A stretch of DNA of 64,000 nt from Streptomyces albireticuli (GTDB lineage Bacteria; Actinomycetota; Actinomycetes; Streptomycetales; Streptomycetaceae): the NCBI RefSeq assembly GCF_021228125.1, contig NZ_JAJQQS010000013.1, positions 185,486 to 249,485 of the forward strand. Reading direction: 5' to 3'. The notes under the pieces were generated by a model. That model was given only the letters and a program-made list of their open reading frames with translations. It had not been told where the DNA came from and ran no database searches. Positions within the stretch are counted from its first letter, which is position 1; every line of letters starts with the position of its first letter. The position numbers and the translations under genes are program-made. Below are positions 51,168 through 60,044 of the stretch, piece by piece.

Positions 51168-51357
51168 CCCCGCTGCCGCCGTCATGCCGTACCGCCGGGC
51201 CCTTCGCCGGACCATTCGCCGGTTCCTTCTCAACCCCTCCGGCACCATCCGCGGTCCTGATACACAGGCGGCCCTCCCGCAACACGGTAGATGACACCCG
51301 CGATTGCGCCCGGCCGCTCGAGTACGACCCGGTTCACACGACTGCGAGGAGTACGCG

Positions 51358-52521
51358 ATGACGTTAGGGAAGAGCACGAGGGCCGGCGTGGTGGGGCTCG
51401 CGGCGGCCGCGATGGCGGCCACCGCCTTCGTGGCACCCGCACGGGCGGCGTCGGACACGCCGCCCACCGGTGACGGCCACCGGGCCACGCAGCGCGCGAT
51501 GGACGCGGCCGTGCGGGCGGGCGTCCCCGGCGTCACGGCCCAGGCACGTGACGGCGACGGCGTCTGGAAGTCGGCGTCGGGCGTGGGCGATCTGACGTCG
51601 GGCGCGCCGCGCGGCAAGGACGACAAGTTCCGTGTCGGCAGCATCACGAAGACGTTCGTGGCGACCGTCCTGCTCCAGATGGAAGCGGAGGGGAGACTCG
51701 GCCTCGACGACACCGTGGAGCACTGGCTGCCCGGCCTGGTGCGGGGCAACGGCAACGACGGCGGCGCGATCACCGTCCGGGAGCTGCTCAACCACACCAG
51801 CGGCCTGTTCGACTACCTGGCCGACGAGGAGTACTTCAAGACGTACATGCGGGGCGACGGCTACCTCGAACACCGCTACGACACCCTGCCGCCCGAGAAG
51901 CAGGTGAAGGTGGCGCTCTCCCACGCGCCCTTGTTCGAGCCCGGCGCCAAGTTCTCGTATTCCAACACCAATTACGTCCTGGCGGGGCTGATCCTGGAGA
52001 AGGCCGGCGGAAGGCCGTACGAGGACGAGGTCCGCGACCGCATCATCCGCCCCCTGGGGCTGAAGAACACCTCCAACCCCGGCACCGGCATCCACCTGCC
52101 CCGGCCCAGCGGCCGCGGCTACTCCAAGCTGTTCAGGCCGGAGTCCGACCGGATCGACGACGTCACCGAGATGAACGGGTCGCAAGGCTGGGCGGACGGC
52201 GACATCATCTCCACCGCGGGCGACCTGAACCGGTTCTACGGCGCCCTGCTGGGCGGCAGGCTCCTGCCGCCGAAGCAGCTGAAGGTGATGCGAACCGTCC
52301 CCGCGTCGTCGTCCAAGCCCTACGGGCTCGGCCTCCAGCGGTTCGCGACGAGCTGCGGCGCCGAGGTGTGGGGGCACGGCGGAGGCATGGTCGGGTGGCT
52401 CTCCATGGCCGTGACCAGCGCGGACGGCCGCCACCAGCTCGCCTTCAACTTCAACGGCGACTGGGAGGCCACGTCCATGAGCAAGATGGTGGAAGCCGAA
52501 TTCTGCCCCGCCTCGCGCTGA
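51358..52521 (+). CDS. Secreted serine hydrolase/D,D-carboxypeptidase-like, TTA at codon 3
   Basis: ATG 51358 follows GAGGAGTACGCG; 387 residues. A Sec signal peptide (GLAAAAMAATAFVAPARA) ends near residue 30. The penicillin-binding-protein-like motifs are SITK (VGSITKTF, about 97-101), YSN (FSYSNTNYV), and HGGG near the end, consistent with class C beta-lactamase/D-Ala-D-Ala carboxypeptidase activity. TTA at codon 3 (51,364-51,366) suggests bldA-controlled translation. A separate promoter is likely in the 190-base gap upstream. Confidence 0.9.
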   Translation: MTLGKSTRAGVVGLAAAAMAATAFVAPARAASDTPPTGDGHRATQRAMDAAVRAGVPGVTAQARDGDGVWKSASGVGDLTSGAPRGKDDKFRVGSITKTFVATVLLQMEAEGRLGLDDTVEHWLPGLVRGNGNDGGAITVRELLNHTSGLFDYLADEEYFKTYMRGDGYLEHRYDTLPPEKQVKVALSHAPLFEPGAKFSYSNTNYVLAGLILEKAGGRPYEDEVRDRIIRPLGLKNTSNPGTGIHLPRPSGRGYSKLFRPESDRIDDVTEMNGSQGWADGDIISTAGDLNRFYGALLGGRLLPPKQLKVMRTVPASSSKPYGLGLQRFATSCGAEVWGHGGGMVGWLSMAVTSADGRHQLAFNFNGDWEATSMSKMVEAEFCPASR

Positions 52522-52560
52522 GCCCCCGCCTCGCGCTGAGCCCCCGCCTCGCGCTGAACC
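52508..52560. repeat. 18-bp tandem repeat x3 over the gene end
   Basis: The unit CCGCCTCGCGCTGAGCCC is present three times with one or two changes. The first copy encodes the last codons and stop of the serine hydrolase; the other two lie past the stop and repeat the same in-frame stop. It looks like recent slippage duplication between convergent genes. Confidence 0.75.
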
Positions 52561-52582
52561 CCGGCCACGACGGGGCGCCCGC

Positions 52583-53788
52583 TCACCGGACCGTGCCGGT
52601 GAGGCCGGCCCGGTAGTCGGGCAGGGCGATCGTGCCGGTGACCTTCCTTCCCTCCTCCAGCATCCGGTTCAGGATCCGGGGCCTGCTCAGCAGGCCGTTG
52701 CGCAGCCGGAGTCCCCAGGTGGTGCGGGGCGCGAGGAACCTGCCGGTGCGGTCGCCTCCCTTCTGGCAGCCCTGGGCGTAGCCGCGTGTCAGCCGCTCGT
52801 ACCGGGCGAGGGCCGCGCGCTGGTCGTCGGGCGTCCGGCCGAGTTCACCGGCGAGGACGTACGCGGCGACCACGCCGGTGCCGGTGCCCATGCCGCCGAG
52901 GGTGGCGCCGCAGGCGGCGTCCCCGAGGAGGGCGATCCGGCCGGAGGGCGTGGACCAGGTGTCCACGTCCGCCCGGCTGATGGAGTCGAAGTAGACCTCG
53001 GGGGCCGCTTCGAGGGTGTCGAGGAGCAGGGGGACGTCCCAGCCGAGTCCGGCGAAGGCACCGGCGATCAGCTCCTTGTGCCGCCGGGTGTCGTGGCGGT
53101 CGTAGGGGAGTTCGGGTGAGGCGAAGACGAAGAAGGCGCCGGCGCGTCCCGGGTCGCGGTGGTCGGCACCCACACTGGCCAGCCTGCCGGGAGCGTTGTA
53201 GCCGACGGAACCCTCGTCGGGCCTCGTGCCGCGGTAGTCGGGCAGGCTCCAGGTCGCGGCGTAGTGGCCGAGGTGGGTCACGTACTTCTCCTCGGGGCCG
53301 AAGGCGAGGCGTCGTACGTGGGAGTGCAGTCCGTCGGCGCCTATCACGAGGTCGTAGTCGGCCGGGGCGCCGTGGCGGAAGGTGGCCCGTACGCCGTCCG
53401 CGGTCTCGGTGAGCGAGGTGATCGTGTCCCCGAAGACGTAGTCGGCGTAGGGGAGGCTGTGCTCGTGGAGGGCGCGGGCCAGGTCGCCGCGGAGCAGTTC
53501 GAGGTCTCCGCCGGCGAAGTCGGCCGGCAGGTGGAGGAGTTCGGCGCCGTGCTCGTCGACGAAGCGCATGGGGCTGCCGCCGGTGTCCATCGCGCGCAGC
53601 CGGTCGAGGATGCCCATCCGCTCCAGCACGCCCAGGTGGGTGTCGCCGCGGAAATCCACCGCTTGGCCGCCTTCGCGCGGACCCGGCGCGAGTTCGACGA
53701 CGGTGACGTCGAAGCCGTGGCGGCCCAGCCAGTAGGCGAGCGCGGGGCCCGCGATGCCGGCGCCGGAGATGAGGATCTTCTTGCTCAC
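52583..53788 (-). CDS. FAD-dependent monooxygenase (PHBH/UbiH-like)
   Basis: GTG 53788 (VSKKILISGAGIAGPALAYWLGRHGFDVTVVE) puts the Rossmann GxGxxG at the very start; 401 residues. The second FAD motif is GRIALLGDAACGATLGGMGTGTG (about 290) and the DG motif YDLVIGADGLHSHVRR is near 160. These are aromatic hydroxylase family signatures. It probably hydroxylates a small aromatic or polyketide substrate. It is divergent from a TetR regulator, which usually represses such genes. Confidence 0.93.
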   Translation of the reverse strand: MSKKILISGAGIAGPALAYWLGRHGFDVTVVELAPGPREGGQAVDFRGDTHLGVLERMGILDRLRAMDTGGSPMRFVDEHGAELLHLPADFAGGDLELLRGDLARALHEHSLPYADYVFGDTITSLTETADGVRATFRHGAPADYDLVIGADGLHSHVRRLAFGPEEKYVTHLGHYAATWSLPDYRGTRPDEGSVGYNAPGRLASVGADHRDPGRAGAFFVFASPELPYDRHDTRRHKELIAGAFAGLGWDVPLLLDTLEAAPEVYFDSISRADVDTWSTPSGRIALLGDAACGATLGGMGTGTGVVAAYVLAGELGRTPDDQRAALARYERLTRGYAQGCQKGGDRTGRFLAPRTTWGLRLRNGLLSRPRILNRMLEEGRKVTGTIALPDYRAGLTGTVR

Positions 53789-53825
53789 ACCAACCACTTC
53801 CCTTGGGGTCGAGGCGTCCCGAATA

Positions 53826-53870
53826 ACTGTGTCCGATGGACGCTGTTTCTTGTTGTGTACGGTAGACACA
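53826..53870. promoter_or_regulatory. Divergent TetR-type operator region
   Basis: TGTGTACGGTAGACACA at 53,854-53,870 has TGTGT/ACACA symmetry, and about 28 bases away a related ACTGTGTCCGATGGAC occurs with GTCC/GGAC arms. Both lie between the TetR gene and the monooxygenase, where a TetR-family repressor should bind. Confidence 0.55.
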
Positions 53871-53910
53871 GTTTCTGGACCTGGCAAGCGCGGACGCGGG
53901 AGTGATGGCG

Positions 53911-54633
53911 ATGAGCGACGAGCGGGACGAGTGGGCCGAGACCGTGCGGATCCTCTGGGAACCCCCGGCCAAGCCCCGGCGCGGCCCGAAGCCCGCTCTG
54001 AGCCTCGACCGGATCGCCCGCGCCGCCGTCGAGATCGCCGACGCGGAAGGGCTCACCGCGCTGTCCATGCAGCGCCTCGCCGAGCTGATCGGGTTCACGA
54101 AGATGTCGCTCTACCGGTACGTACCGGGCCGGGCCGAACTCGTCGCGCTGATGGTGGACACCGCGATCGGCGAGGCGCCGCCCGAGGACGCGGGGCGGGA
54201 CGGCTGGCGGGACCGGCTCGCCGCCTGGTCGCACCGGCTGGTGACGGTCTTCCAGGAGCACCCGTGGCTGCTCGACGCCACGATCGGCGCGCGGGTCATG
54301 GGCCCCCGGGAACTCGGCTGGATGGAACGGGCCCTGGCCGCCCTGGACGGCACCGGACTCTCCGGCGCCGAGCGGATGGACGCCGTCGTCCTGCTCACCA
54401 GCCATGTCCGCGGGATCGCCCAGCAGTCCCGCGCGGCCGGCCCGGCCGGCGGCCCCGAGAGGCAACTGGCCGCCGTCCTCGGCCGGCTGATGGACGAGCA
54501 CGGCGAGCGCTATCCGGCGCTCGGCGCGGCCCTGGCGTCCGCCACGCCCGGGGAACAGGACCAGGCGCTGGAGTTCGGCCTCCAGCGCATCCTGGACGGG
54601 CTGGAGGCGCTCATCGCACGGCGCACGGGCTGA
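53911..54633 (+). CDS. TetR-family transcriptional regulator
   Basis: ATG 53911 (MSDERDEWAETVRILW) is favoured because GGGAG is eight bases upstream; GTG 53902 is the alternative. The 240-residue protein has the HTH LDRIARAAVEIADAEGLTALSMQRLAELIGFTKMSLYRYVPGRAELVALMVDTAI and a C-terminal tetracycline-repressor-like domain with WRDRLAAWSHRLVTVFQEHPWLLDATIGARVMGP. It should repress the divergent monooxygenase until an aromatic ligand binds. Confidence 0.93.
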   Translation: MSDERDEWAETVRILWEPPAKPRRGPKPALSLDRIARAAVEIADAEGLTALSMQRLAELIGFTKMSLYRYVPGRAELVALMVDTAIGEAPPEDAGRDGWRDRLAAWSHRLVTVFQEHPWLLDATIGARVMGPRELGWMERALAALDGTGLSGAERMDAVVLLTSHVRGIAQQSRAAGPAGGPERQLAAVLGRLMDEHGERYPALGAALASATPGEQDQALEFGLQRILDGLEALIARRTG

Positions 54634-54697
54634 ACGAGGAGCGAACGGCGGCGGGGCGGCGCGTCGGCGCGGGACCGTGCCGCCGCTCCCGTACGGA

Positions 54698-55252
54698 TCA
54701 GGGCGTGAGCGCGCGCTCCGCCAGCAGGACGCCGATGACGCTCGCCGCCTCGGAGATCTCCCCCGAGCGGACGGCGTCCACGGCCTCCTCGAAGGGCAGC
54801 CACCGCAAGGTCATGCCGGCCTCGGTCGGATCCCGCCGGACGGTTCCCCGGAAGAGGTCCATGGCGAGGTAGAGGTGCACCACGGCGGCGGTCCGCGACG
54901 GGAGCGGGTGGAACGCGGTCAGGTGCCGGAGCTCGCGGGGGCACCAGCCCGTCTCCTCCTCGCACTCCCGCCGCGCCGCGTCCAGGGGGTCCTCGCCCTT
55001 CCCGATCGCCCCGCCGGGGACATGGAGCAGCCGCGCCCCCAGGGGATAGAAGGCGTCCTCGACGAAGGCCACCCGGCGCCGCCCGTCGACCATGACGATC
55101 CGGGCGCCGTCCGCCATCTCGACGTGTTCGTACGTCCCTTCCGCGCCGTGCGGCTGGACGACCCGGTCGCGGTGGACCGTGAGGTGCGGTCCCTCGTGCG
55201 CGATCTCGGTGCCCAGTCGGGTCCATCCGTGCTCGTGGTGGTGCTCAGTCAT
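54698..55252 (-). CDS. Nudix hydrolase (ADP-ribose pyrophosphatase-like)
   Basis: ATG 55252 gives 184 residues. The Nudix box is GGAIGKGEDPLDAARRECEEETGW (about 97-120) with all conserved acidic residues, and a typical LRWLPFEEAVDAVRSGEI end. It hydrolyses a nucleoside diphosphate linked to another moiety; the N-terminal layout resembles ADP-ribose pyrophosphatases. It stands alone. Confidence 0.92.
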   Translation of the reverse strand: MTEHHHEHGWTRLGTEIAHEGPHLTVHRDRVVQPHGAEGTYEHVEMADGARIVMVDGRRRVAFVEDAFYPLGARLLHVPGGAIGKGEDPLDAARRECEEETGWCPRELRHLTAFHPLPSRTAAVVHLYLAMDLFRGTVRRDPTEAGMTLRWLPFEEAVDAVRSGEISEAASVIGVLLAERALTP

Positions 55253-55446
55253 GTTCCCCGGTCGTCCTGGAGGCGGCTGTACCGCCTTGGGTAACGCGCG
55301 AGGGCGCGGGCCGTTGCGGGTGAGGGACGGGCCGTCCGGAATGGGAGTGGAACCCCTCGGGGACCGGCGCCCTCGATCCTGGTCCGGCCTCGACCGCGCG
55401 GCCGGGATCCCCGGTGACCTGCAAAGGGGTCCGCGACGGCCAGGGC

Positions 55447-56397
55447 TCAAGCCGCCCGCGGCTGCCGGCGGTAGACCCCGGGCGCCAGGCCGTACGCCCG
55501 CTTGAACGCCTTGGCGAAGGCGAACTCCGAGCTGTACCCCGTCCGCGCGGCGACGACCGTCAGCGGGGCGTCGGACTCGCGCAGCAGCTCCGCCGCCGTG
55601 GTCATGCGCCAGCGGGTCAGGTAGGCCATGGGCGGTTCGCCGACGAGGGCGGTGAACCGGCGGGCGAACGCGGCCCGGGAGAGGCCCGCCCGTTCGGCCA
55701 GTGCCTCGACGGTCCACGGGGCCGAGGGGTCGTCGTGGACGGCGGCCAGGGCCGGGGCGACCGCGGGGTCGCCGAGCGCGGCGGCCCAGCCTTCGGCGGC
55801 CGCCGCGGGCTGGGCCTCGAACCAGGCGCGCAGGATGTACAGGAGCAGTGAGTCGATCAGGGTGGGGACGATGCCGTCCGTCCCGATGCGCGGGTTCTCC
55901 AGCTCCGCGCCGAGCAGCTGGACGGCGGCGCTCAGCTCGGGGTGGTGGCCGTGGCGCGTCTCGAGGTGGATCACCGCGGGGAGCTGGCGGACGAGCGGGT
56001 GCGGACGGCCCTGGTCCAGGTGGTAGTTGCCGCACAGCAGGCTGGTCCGGGGGCCGTCGCCGCCCAGGGTCACCGTGCCGATCGGGGAGCCCGGGCGGAA
56101 CTGCTCGGGCCGTTCCTCCTCGGCCGGGGTGGAGGGGTGGTCGGCGAGGATGTGGCCGCGGCCGTCCCGCAGGAAGATCACGTCGCCGGGGCTGAGGGCG
56201 ATCGGTTCCGGCCGGGACGGGCCGCCCCCGGGAGCGTCCTCCAGGGGGATCAGCCAGCAGGTGCCGTAGAGCACGACGTGGAAGCCGGCGCCCGCGACGG
56301 GCGGCAGCCGCAGGCCCCAGGGGGCGCGGCCCTCGGTGCGGACGGACGTCGGGCTCCCGGTCCGCATCGAAGCCAGCGCCTCGGTCAGGATGTCCAT
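55447..56397 (-). CDS. AraC-family regulator with N-terminal cupin
   Basis: ATG 56397 (MDILTEALASMRTGSP) gives 316 residues; a longer in-frame extension is less likely. The N-terminal cupin-like domain (WGLRLPPVAGAGFHVVLYGTCWL and LSPGDVIFLRDGRGHILADHP) is of the AraC_binding_2/Cupin_6 type, and the C-terminal two-HTH domain has SRAAFARRFTALVGEPPMAYLTRWRMTTAAELLRESDAPLTVVAARTGYSSEFAFAKAFKRAYGLAPG. The adjacent quinone oxidoreductase, read in the same direction just upstream, is its most plausible target. Confidence 0.92.
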   Translation of the reverse strand: MDILTEALASMRTGSPTSVRTEGRAPWGLRLPPVAGAGFHVVLYGTCWLIPLEDAPGGGPSRPEPIALSPGDVIFLRDGRGHILADHPSTPAEEERPEQFRPGSPIGTVTLGGDGPRTSLLCGNYHLDQGRPHPLVRQLPAVIHLETRHGHHPELSAAVQLLGAELENPRIGTDGIVPTLIDSLLLYILRAWFEAQPAAAAEGWAAALGDPAVAPALAAVHDDPSAPWTVEALAERAGLSRAAFARRFTALVGEPPMAYLTRWRMTTAAELLRESDAPLTVVAARTGYSSEFAFAKAFKRAYGLAPGVYRRQPRAA

Positions 56398-56465
56398 CGC
56401 CCTCGCCGTCCCCTCGTCCCGGTCTCCCGGGCGTTCCCGGCCTCCCACGATACGGCCCGCCCGGC

Positions 56466-57392
56466 TCAGGCGACGGTCAGGACGATCTTGCCGCGCGCGG
56501 TCCCGGCGGCGACCAGCCGGTGTGCCTCGGCGGCCTCGGTGAGCGGGAACGTCGCGTCGACGTGGGGGCGGATCCGGCCGGCGTCCACGAGCTCGGCTAT
56601 GGCCTCCAGGGACGCGTAGTCGGGCTCGACCGAGATGCCGGCGAAGCGCCGTCCGGCCGCCTCGACCTGCGCGGCGAGCTCCCGGTCGCCGTGCTCCAGG
56701 ATGCTGACGAGGGTGCCGCCGGGGCGCAGGGCGCCGAGCGAACGGGCGCCCTGCGCCGTGGAGTCGAAGACGACGTCGGCGTCGCGCACCACCTCGGTGA
56801 AATCGGTGGTCCGGTAGTCGATGACCTCGTCGGCGCCGAGGCCGCGGACGAAGTCGTGCTTGGCCGCGCTCGCCAGGGCGGTGACATGGGCGCCGCGGGC
56901 CTTCGCGATCTGTACGGCGAGGTGGCCGACGCCGCCGGCCGCGCGGTGGATCAGTACGCGGTCGCCCTCGCCGGTCCGGGCCGCGTCCACCAGGCCCTGC
57001 CAGGCGGTGAGCGCGGCGAGGGGCAGCGCGGCCGCGTGCACGTGGTCGAGGGAGGCGGGCTTGCGGGCCACCTGCCGCGAGGGCACGGCGACGTAGTCGG
57101 CGTAGCCGGTCGCGGCGCGGGGGAAGAACGGCATCCCGTAGACCTCGTCGCCGACGGCGAAGCGGGCACCGGGGCCGGCCTCCTCGACGACACCGGAGAC
57201 GTCCCAGCCGACGCCGAACGGCGGCTCGCCCAGCAGCGGGAACGCCCCGGACCTGACGGCCACGTCCACGGGGTTGACCGCGCTGGCGTGGACCCGGACG
57301 AGGACCTCCGCGGCGAGCGGGACGGGGCGTTCGGTCTCCACGGTCCGCAGGACCTCGGGGCCGCCGAAGGAGTTCTGGATTACGGCTCGCAC
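56466..57392 (-). CDS. Zinc-free quinone oxidoreductase (MDR family)
   Basis: GTG 57392 after GGGAGAGCTCCC; 308 residues. MRAVIQNSFGGPEVLRTVETERP and VLVRVHASAVNPVDVAVRSG start the GroES-like domain; the Rossmann part has VLIHRAAGGVGHLAVQIAKARGAHVTALAS (AxxGGVG). No catalytic zinc cysteines are present, so it belongs to NADPH:quinone reductases. The end TEAAEAHRLVAAGTARGKIVLTVA is standard. The gene is followed by an AraC regulator. Confidence 0.93.
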   Translation of the reverse strand: MRAVIQNSFGGPEVLRTVETERPVPLAAEVLVRVHASAVNPVDVAVRSGAFPLLGEPPFGVGWDVSGVVEEAGPGARFAVGDEVYGMPFFPRAATGYADYVAVPSRQVARKPASLDHVHAAALPLAALTAWQGLVDAARTGEGDRVLIHRAAGGVGHLAVQIAKARGAHVTALASAAKHDFVRGLGADEVIDYRTTDFTEVVRDADVVFDSTAQGARSLGALRPGGTLVSILEHGDRELAAQVEAAGRRFAGISVEPDYASLEAIAELVDAGRIRPHVDATFPLTEAAEAHRLVAAGTARGKIVLTVA

Positions 57393-57470
57393 GGGAGCTC
57401 TCCCTTGTGTCTCATCGGGTTGTCGCTTCTTGATGCCTCAACCCTAGGGAGATCGAACGAGCGGCTGAAT

Positions 57471-57489
57471 GTCTTCAGATCTTGAAAAC
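57471..57489. promoter_or_regulatory. GTCTTCA-N5-TGAAAAC palindrome upstream of the oxidoreductase
   Basis: Imperfect arms GTCTTCA and TGAAAAC around GATCT lie about 80 bases upstream of the quinone oxidoreductase start. A smaller TTGA/TCAA palindrome follows at about 57,430-57,441. Either may be a regulator site. Confidence 0.45.
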
Positions 57490-57538
57490 ATGTCCCAGCG
57501 TCTTCCGGCGGGACCCTTTCGGTCGTTCGCGTCCGGCG

Positions 57539-57970
57539 TCAGCCGAGCGGGTCCGGCACCCGCACGTGCGGGCTGCGCTCGGTGTCCGTACCGGGTACGG
57601 GGGCCGAGGCGTCGGCGCCCAGGGCGACGATCCGGTTGTCCGCGTCCACGTGCACGACCTTGGGGACGAGGGCGCGCGCCTCGGCGTCGTCGACCTGGGC
57701 GTAGCTGATGAGGATGACCAGGTCCCCGGGGTGGACGAGGTGGGCGGCCGCGCCGTTGACGCCGATGACGCCCGAGCCGCGCTCGCCCTCGATGACGTAG
57801 GTCTCCAGGCGGGCGCCGTTGTCGATGTCGACGATGTGGACGAGCTCGCCGGGCAGCAGGTCGGCCGCCTCCATGAGGTCGGCGTCGACGGTCACCGAGC
57901 CGACGTAGTGCAGGTCGGCCTGGGTGACCGTGGCCCGGTGGATCTTGGACTTGAACATGGTGCGCAGCAC
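57539..57970 (-). CDS. panD: Aspartate 1-decarboxylase (pyruvoyl enzyme)
   Basis: The 143-residue protein starts at GTG/ATG 57970 and shows MLRTMFKSKIHRATVTQADLHYVGSVTVDADLMEAADLLPGE. The GSVT motif at 24-27 is the self-cleavage site that generates the pyruvoyl cofactor. VHIVDIDNGARLETYVIEGERGSGVIGVNGAAAHLVHPGDLVILISYAQ is standard PanD. It makes beta-alanine for pantothenate. The C-terminal 20 residues (PVPGTDTERSPHVRVPDPLG) extend beyond the E. coli enzyme. Confidence 0.97.
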   Translation of the reverse strand: MLRTMFKSKIHRATVTQADLHYVGSVTVDADLMEAADLLPGELVHIVDIDNGARLETYVIEGERGSGVIGVNGAAAHLVHPGDLVILISYAQVDDAEARALVPKVVHVDADNRIVALGADASAPVPGTDTERSPHVRVPDPLG

Positions 57971-58042
57971 AGCGTCACTTCTCCCTGCGGTGAAAGGGTC
58001 GCGGCCCCGGAGGGGTACGCGCCGTCGGAGCCAGGGTAGACG

Positions 58043-58084
58043 GACGGGGTCCCGGGGGACACAGCGGTCCCCCGGGACCCCGTC
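58043..58084 (-). terminator. 18-bp perfect stem terminator of the ABC exporter
   Basis: Arms of 18 bases (58,043-58,060 and 58,067-58,084), perfectly complementary, enclose ACAGCG just past the ABC transporter stop. The stem is mostly G and C and no T-run follows. Confidence 0.9.
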
Positions 58085-58112
58085 GGCCCGGTGCGGCGGA
58101 TGCCGGCGGACG

Positions 58113-60011
58113 TCAGTGGCTGACCTCCGTCTCCGCCGCCTCCTCGGCCGCGGCCCGCTGGAACTGGGTGCGGTACAGCTCCTCGTAGCGTCCGCGCGCG
58201 GCGAGCAGTTCGCCGTGGGTGCCGCGCTCGACGACGCGCCCGCCCTCGATGACGAGGATGAGGTCGGCGGCCCGGACGGTGGACAGGCGGTGGGCGATGA
58301 CCACGGCGGTGCGGCCCTCCAGGGCTTCGCCCAGGGCCTCCTGGACGGCGGCCTCGGAGGTGGAGTCGAGGTGGGCGGTGGCCTCGTCGAGGATGACGAC
58401 GCGCTGGCGGGCCAGCAGCAGGCGGGCGATGGTCAGCCGCTGCCGTTCGCCGCCGGAGAGCCGGTAGCCGCGCTCGCCGACGACCGTGTCCAGGCCGTCG
58501 GGCAGGGCCGCCACCAGGCCCTCCAGGCGGGCCCGCCGCAGGGCGTCCCAGACCTCGTCCTCGGTGGCCCCGGGGCGGGCCAGCAGCAGGTTGGCGCGGA
58601 CCGTGTCGTGGAAGAGGTGACCGTCCTGGGTGACCATGCCGAGGGTGTCGCGCAGGGATTCGGCGGTCAGGTCCCGTACGTCGACGCCGCCGAGGCGTAC
58701 GGAGCCGGCGTCGGCGTCGTAGAGGCGCGGCAGCAGCTGGGCCATGGTCGACTTGCCGGCGCCGGAGGAGCCGACGAGTGCCACCATCTGGCCGGGTTCG
58801 GCGCGGAAGGAGACGTCGTGCAGGACCTGGGTGCCGCCGCGGGTGTCGAGGGTGGCGACGTCCTCCAGGGAGGCGAGGGAGACCTTGTCGGCGGAGGGGT
58901 AGGCGAAGCGGACGCCGTCGAACTCGACGGACACGGGCCCGTCCGGCACCTTCCGGGCGTCCGGCTTCTCGGCGATCAGCGGCTTTAGGTCGAGGATCTC
59001 GAAGACCCGCTCGAAGCTGACGAGGGCGCTCATGACCTCGACGCGGGCGCCGGCGAGGGCGGTCAGCGGGGCGTAGAGGCGGGTGAGGAGGAGGGCGAGG
59101 GCGACGACGGCACCGGGTTCGAGGCTGCCGCGCAGGGCGTAGAAGCCGCCGAGTCCGTAGACGAGCGCGAGGGCGAGGGCGGAGACGAGGGTGAGGGCGG
59201 TGATGAAGGCGGACTGGGCCATGGCGGTGCGGACGCCGATGTCCCGGACCTTGCGGGCGCGGGCGGCGAACTCGGCGGACTCGTCGGCGGGCCGGCCGAA
59301 GAGCTTGACGAGGGTGGCGCCGGGGGCGGAGAAGCGCTCGGTCATCTGGGTGCCCATGGCGGCGTTGTGGTGGGCCGCCTCGCGCTGGAGCCCGGCCATC
59401 CGGGAGCCCATGCGGCGGGCGGGGACGACGAACACGGGCAGCAGGACGAGGGCGAGGAGGGTGATCTGCCAGGAGATGCTGAGCATCACGCCGAGGGTCA
59501 GCAGCAGGGTGACGAGGTTGGCGGCGACGCCGGAGAGGGTGTTGCTGAAGGCTCTCTGGGCGCCGATGACGTCGTTGTTGAGGCGGCTGACGAGCGCTCC
59601 GGTGCGGGTGCGGGTGAAGAAGGCGACCGGCATCCGCTGGACGTGGTCGAAGACCGCCGTGCGCAGGTCGAGGATGAGGCCCTCGCCGAGGGTCGCGGAG
59701 AGCCAGCGGGTGAGCAGGCCCAGGGCCGCCTCGGCGACGGCGATCAGGGCGATGAGCAGGGCGAGCCCCGTGACCGTGTCCGCGTCGTCGCCCTTCACGA
59801 TCGCGTCGACGACCCGGCCGGCCAGCACCGGGGTAGCCACGGCGAGGAGTGCCATGACCACGCTCAGCAGCAGGAACTGGCCGAGGCGCCGCCGGTGCGG
59901 CCGCGCGAAGCCGGCGATGCGGCGCAGCGTCGCCCGGGAGAAGGGCCGCCGGTCCTGTTGGGCGTTCATCGCGCTGTGCAGCGATGTCCAGGCGGTGACT
60001 TCCATGTCCAT
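58113..60011 (-). CDS. ABC-type exporter, fused TMD-NBD half transporter
   Basis: ATG 60011 follows GGAGGAAAACCG; 632 residues. Residues 40-340 are a six-helix exporter TMD (GQFLLLSVVMALLAVATPVLAGRVVDAIV and on, with LSRLNNDV coupling helix). The NBD has VALVGSSGAGKSTM (Walker A, about 425), the signature LSGGERQRLTIARLLL and Walker B RVVILDEATAHLD, all intact. It is a homodimeric multidrug-type exporter. A MerR/SoxR-like promoter precedes it, consistent with induction by redox-active compounds. Confidence 0.95.
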   Translation of the reverse strand: MDMEVTAWTSLHSAMNAQQDRRPFSRATLRRIAGFARPHRRRLGQFLLLSVVMALLAVATPVLAGRVVDAIVKGDDADTVTGLALLIALIAVAEAALGLLTRWLSATLGEGLILDLRTAVFDHVQRMPVAFFTRTRTGALVSRLNNDVIGAQRAFSNTLSGVAANLVTLLLTLGVMLSISWQITLLALVLLPVFVVPARRMGSRMAGLQREAAHHNAAMGTQMTERFSAPGATLVKLFGRPADESAEFAARARKVRDIGVRTAMAQSAFITALTLVSALALALVYGLGGFYALRGSLEPGAVVALALLLTRLYAPLTALAGARVEVMSALVSFERVFEILDLKPLIAEKPDARKVPDGPVSVEFDGVRFAYPSADKVSLASLEDVATLDTRGGTQVLHDVSFRAEPGQMVALVGSSGAGKSTMAQLLPRLYDADAGSVRLGGVDVRDLTAESLRDTLGMVTQDGHLFHDTVRANLLLARPGATEDEVWDALRRARLEGLVAALPDGLDTVVGERGYRLSGGERQRLTIARLLLARQRVVILDEATAHLDSTSEAAVQEALGEALEGRTAVVIAHRLSTVRAADLILVIEGGRVVERGTHGELLAARGRYEELYRTQFQRAAAEEAAETEVSH

Positions 60012-60044
60012 CGGTTTTCCTCCGTCGTCCTCGGGCTTGCCTCA

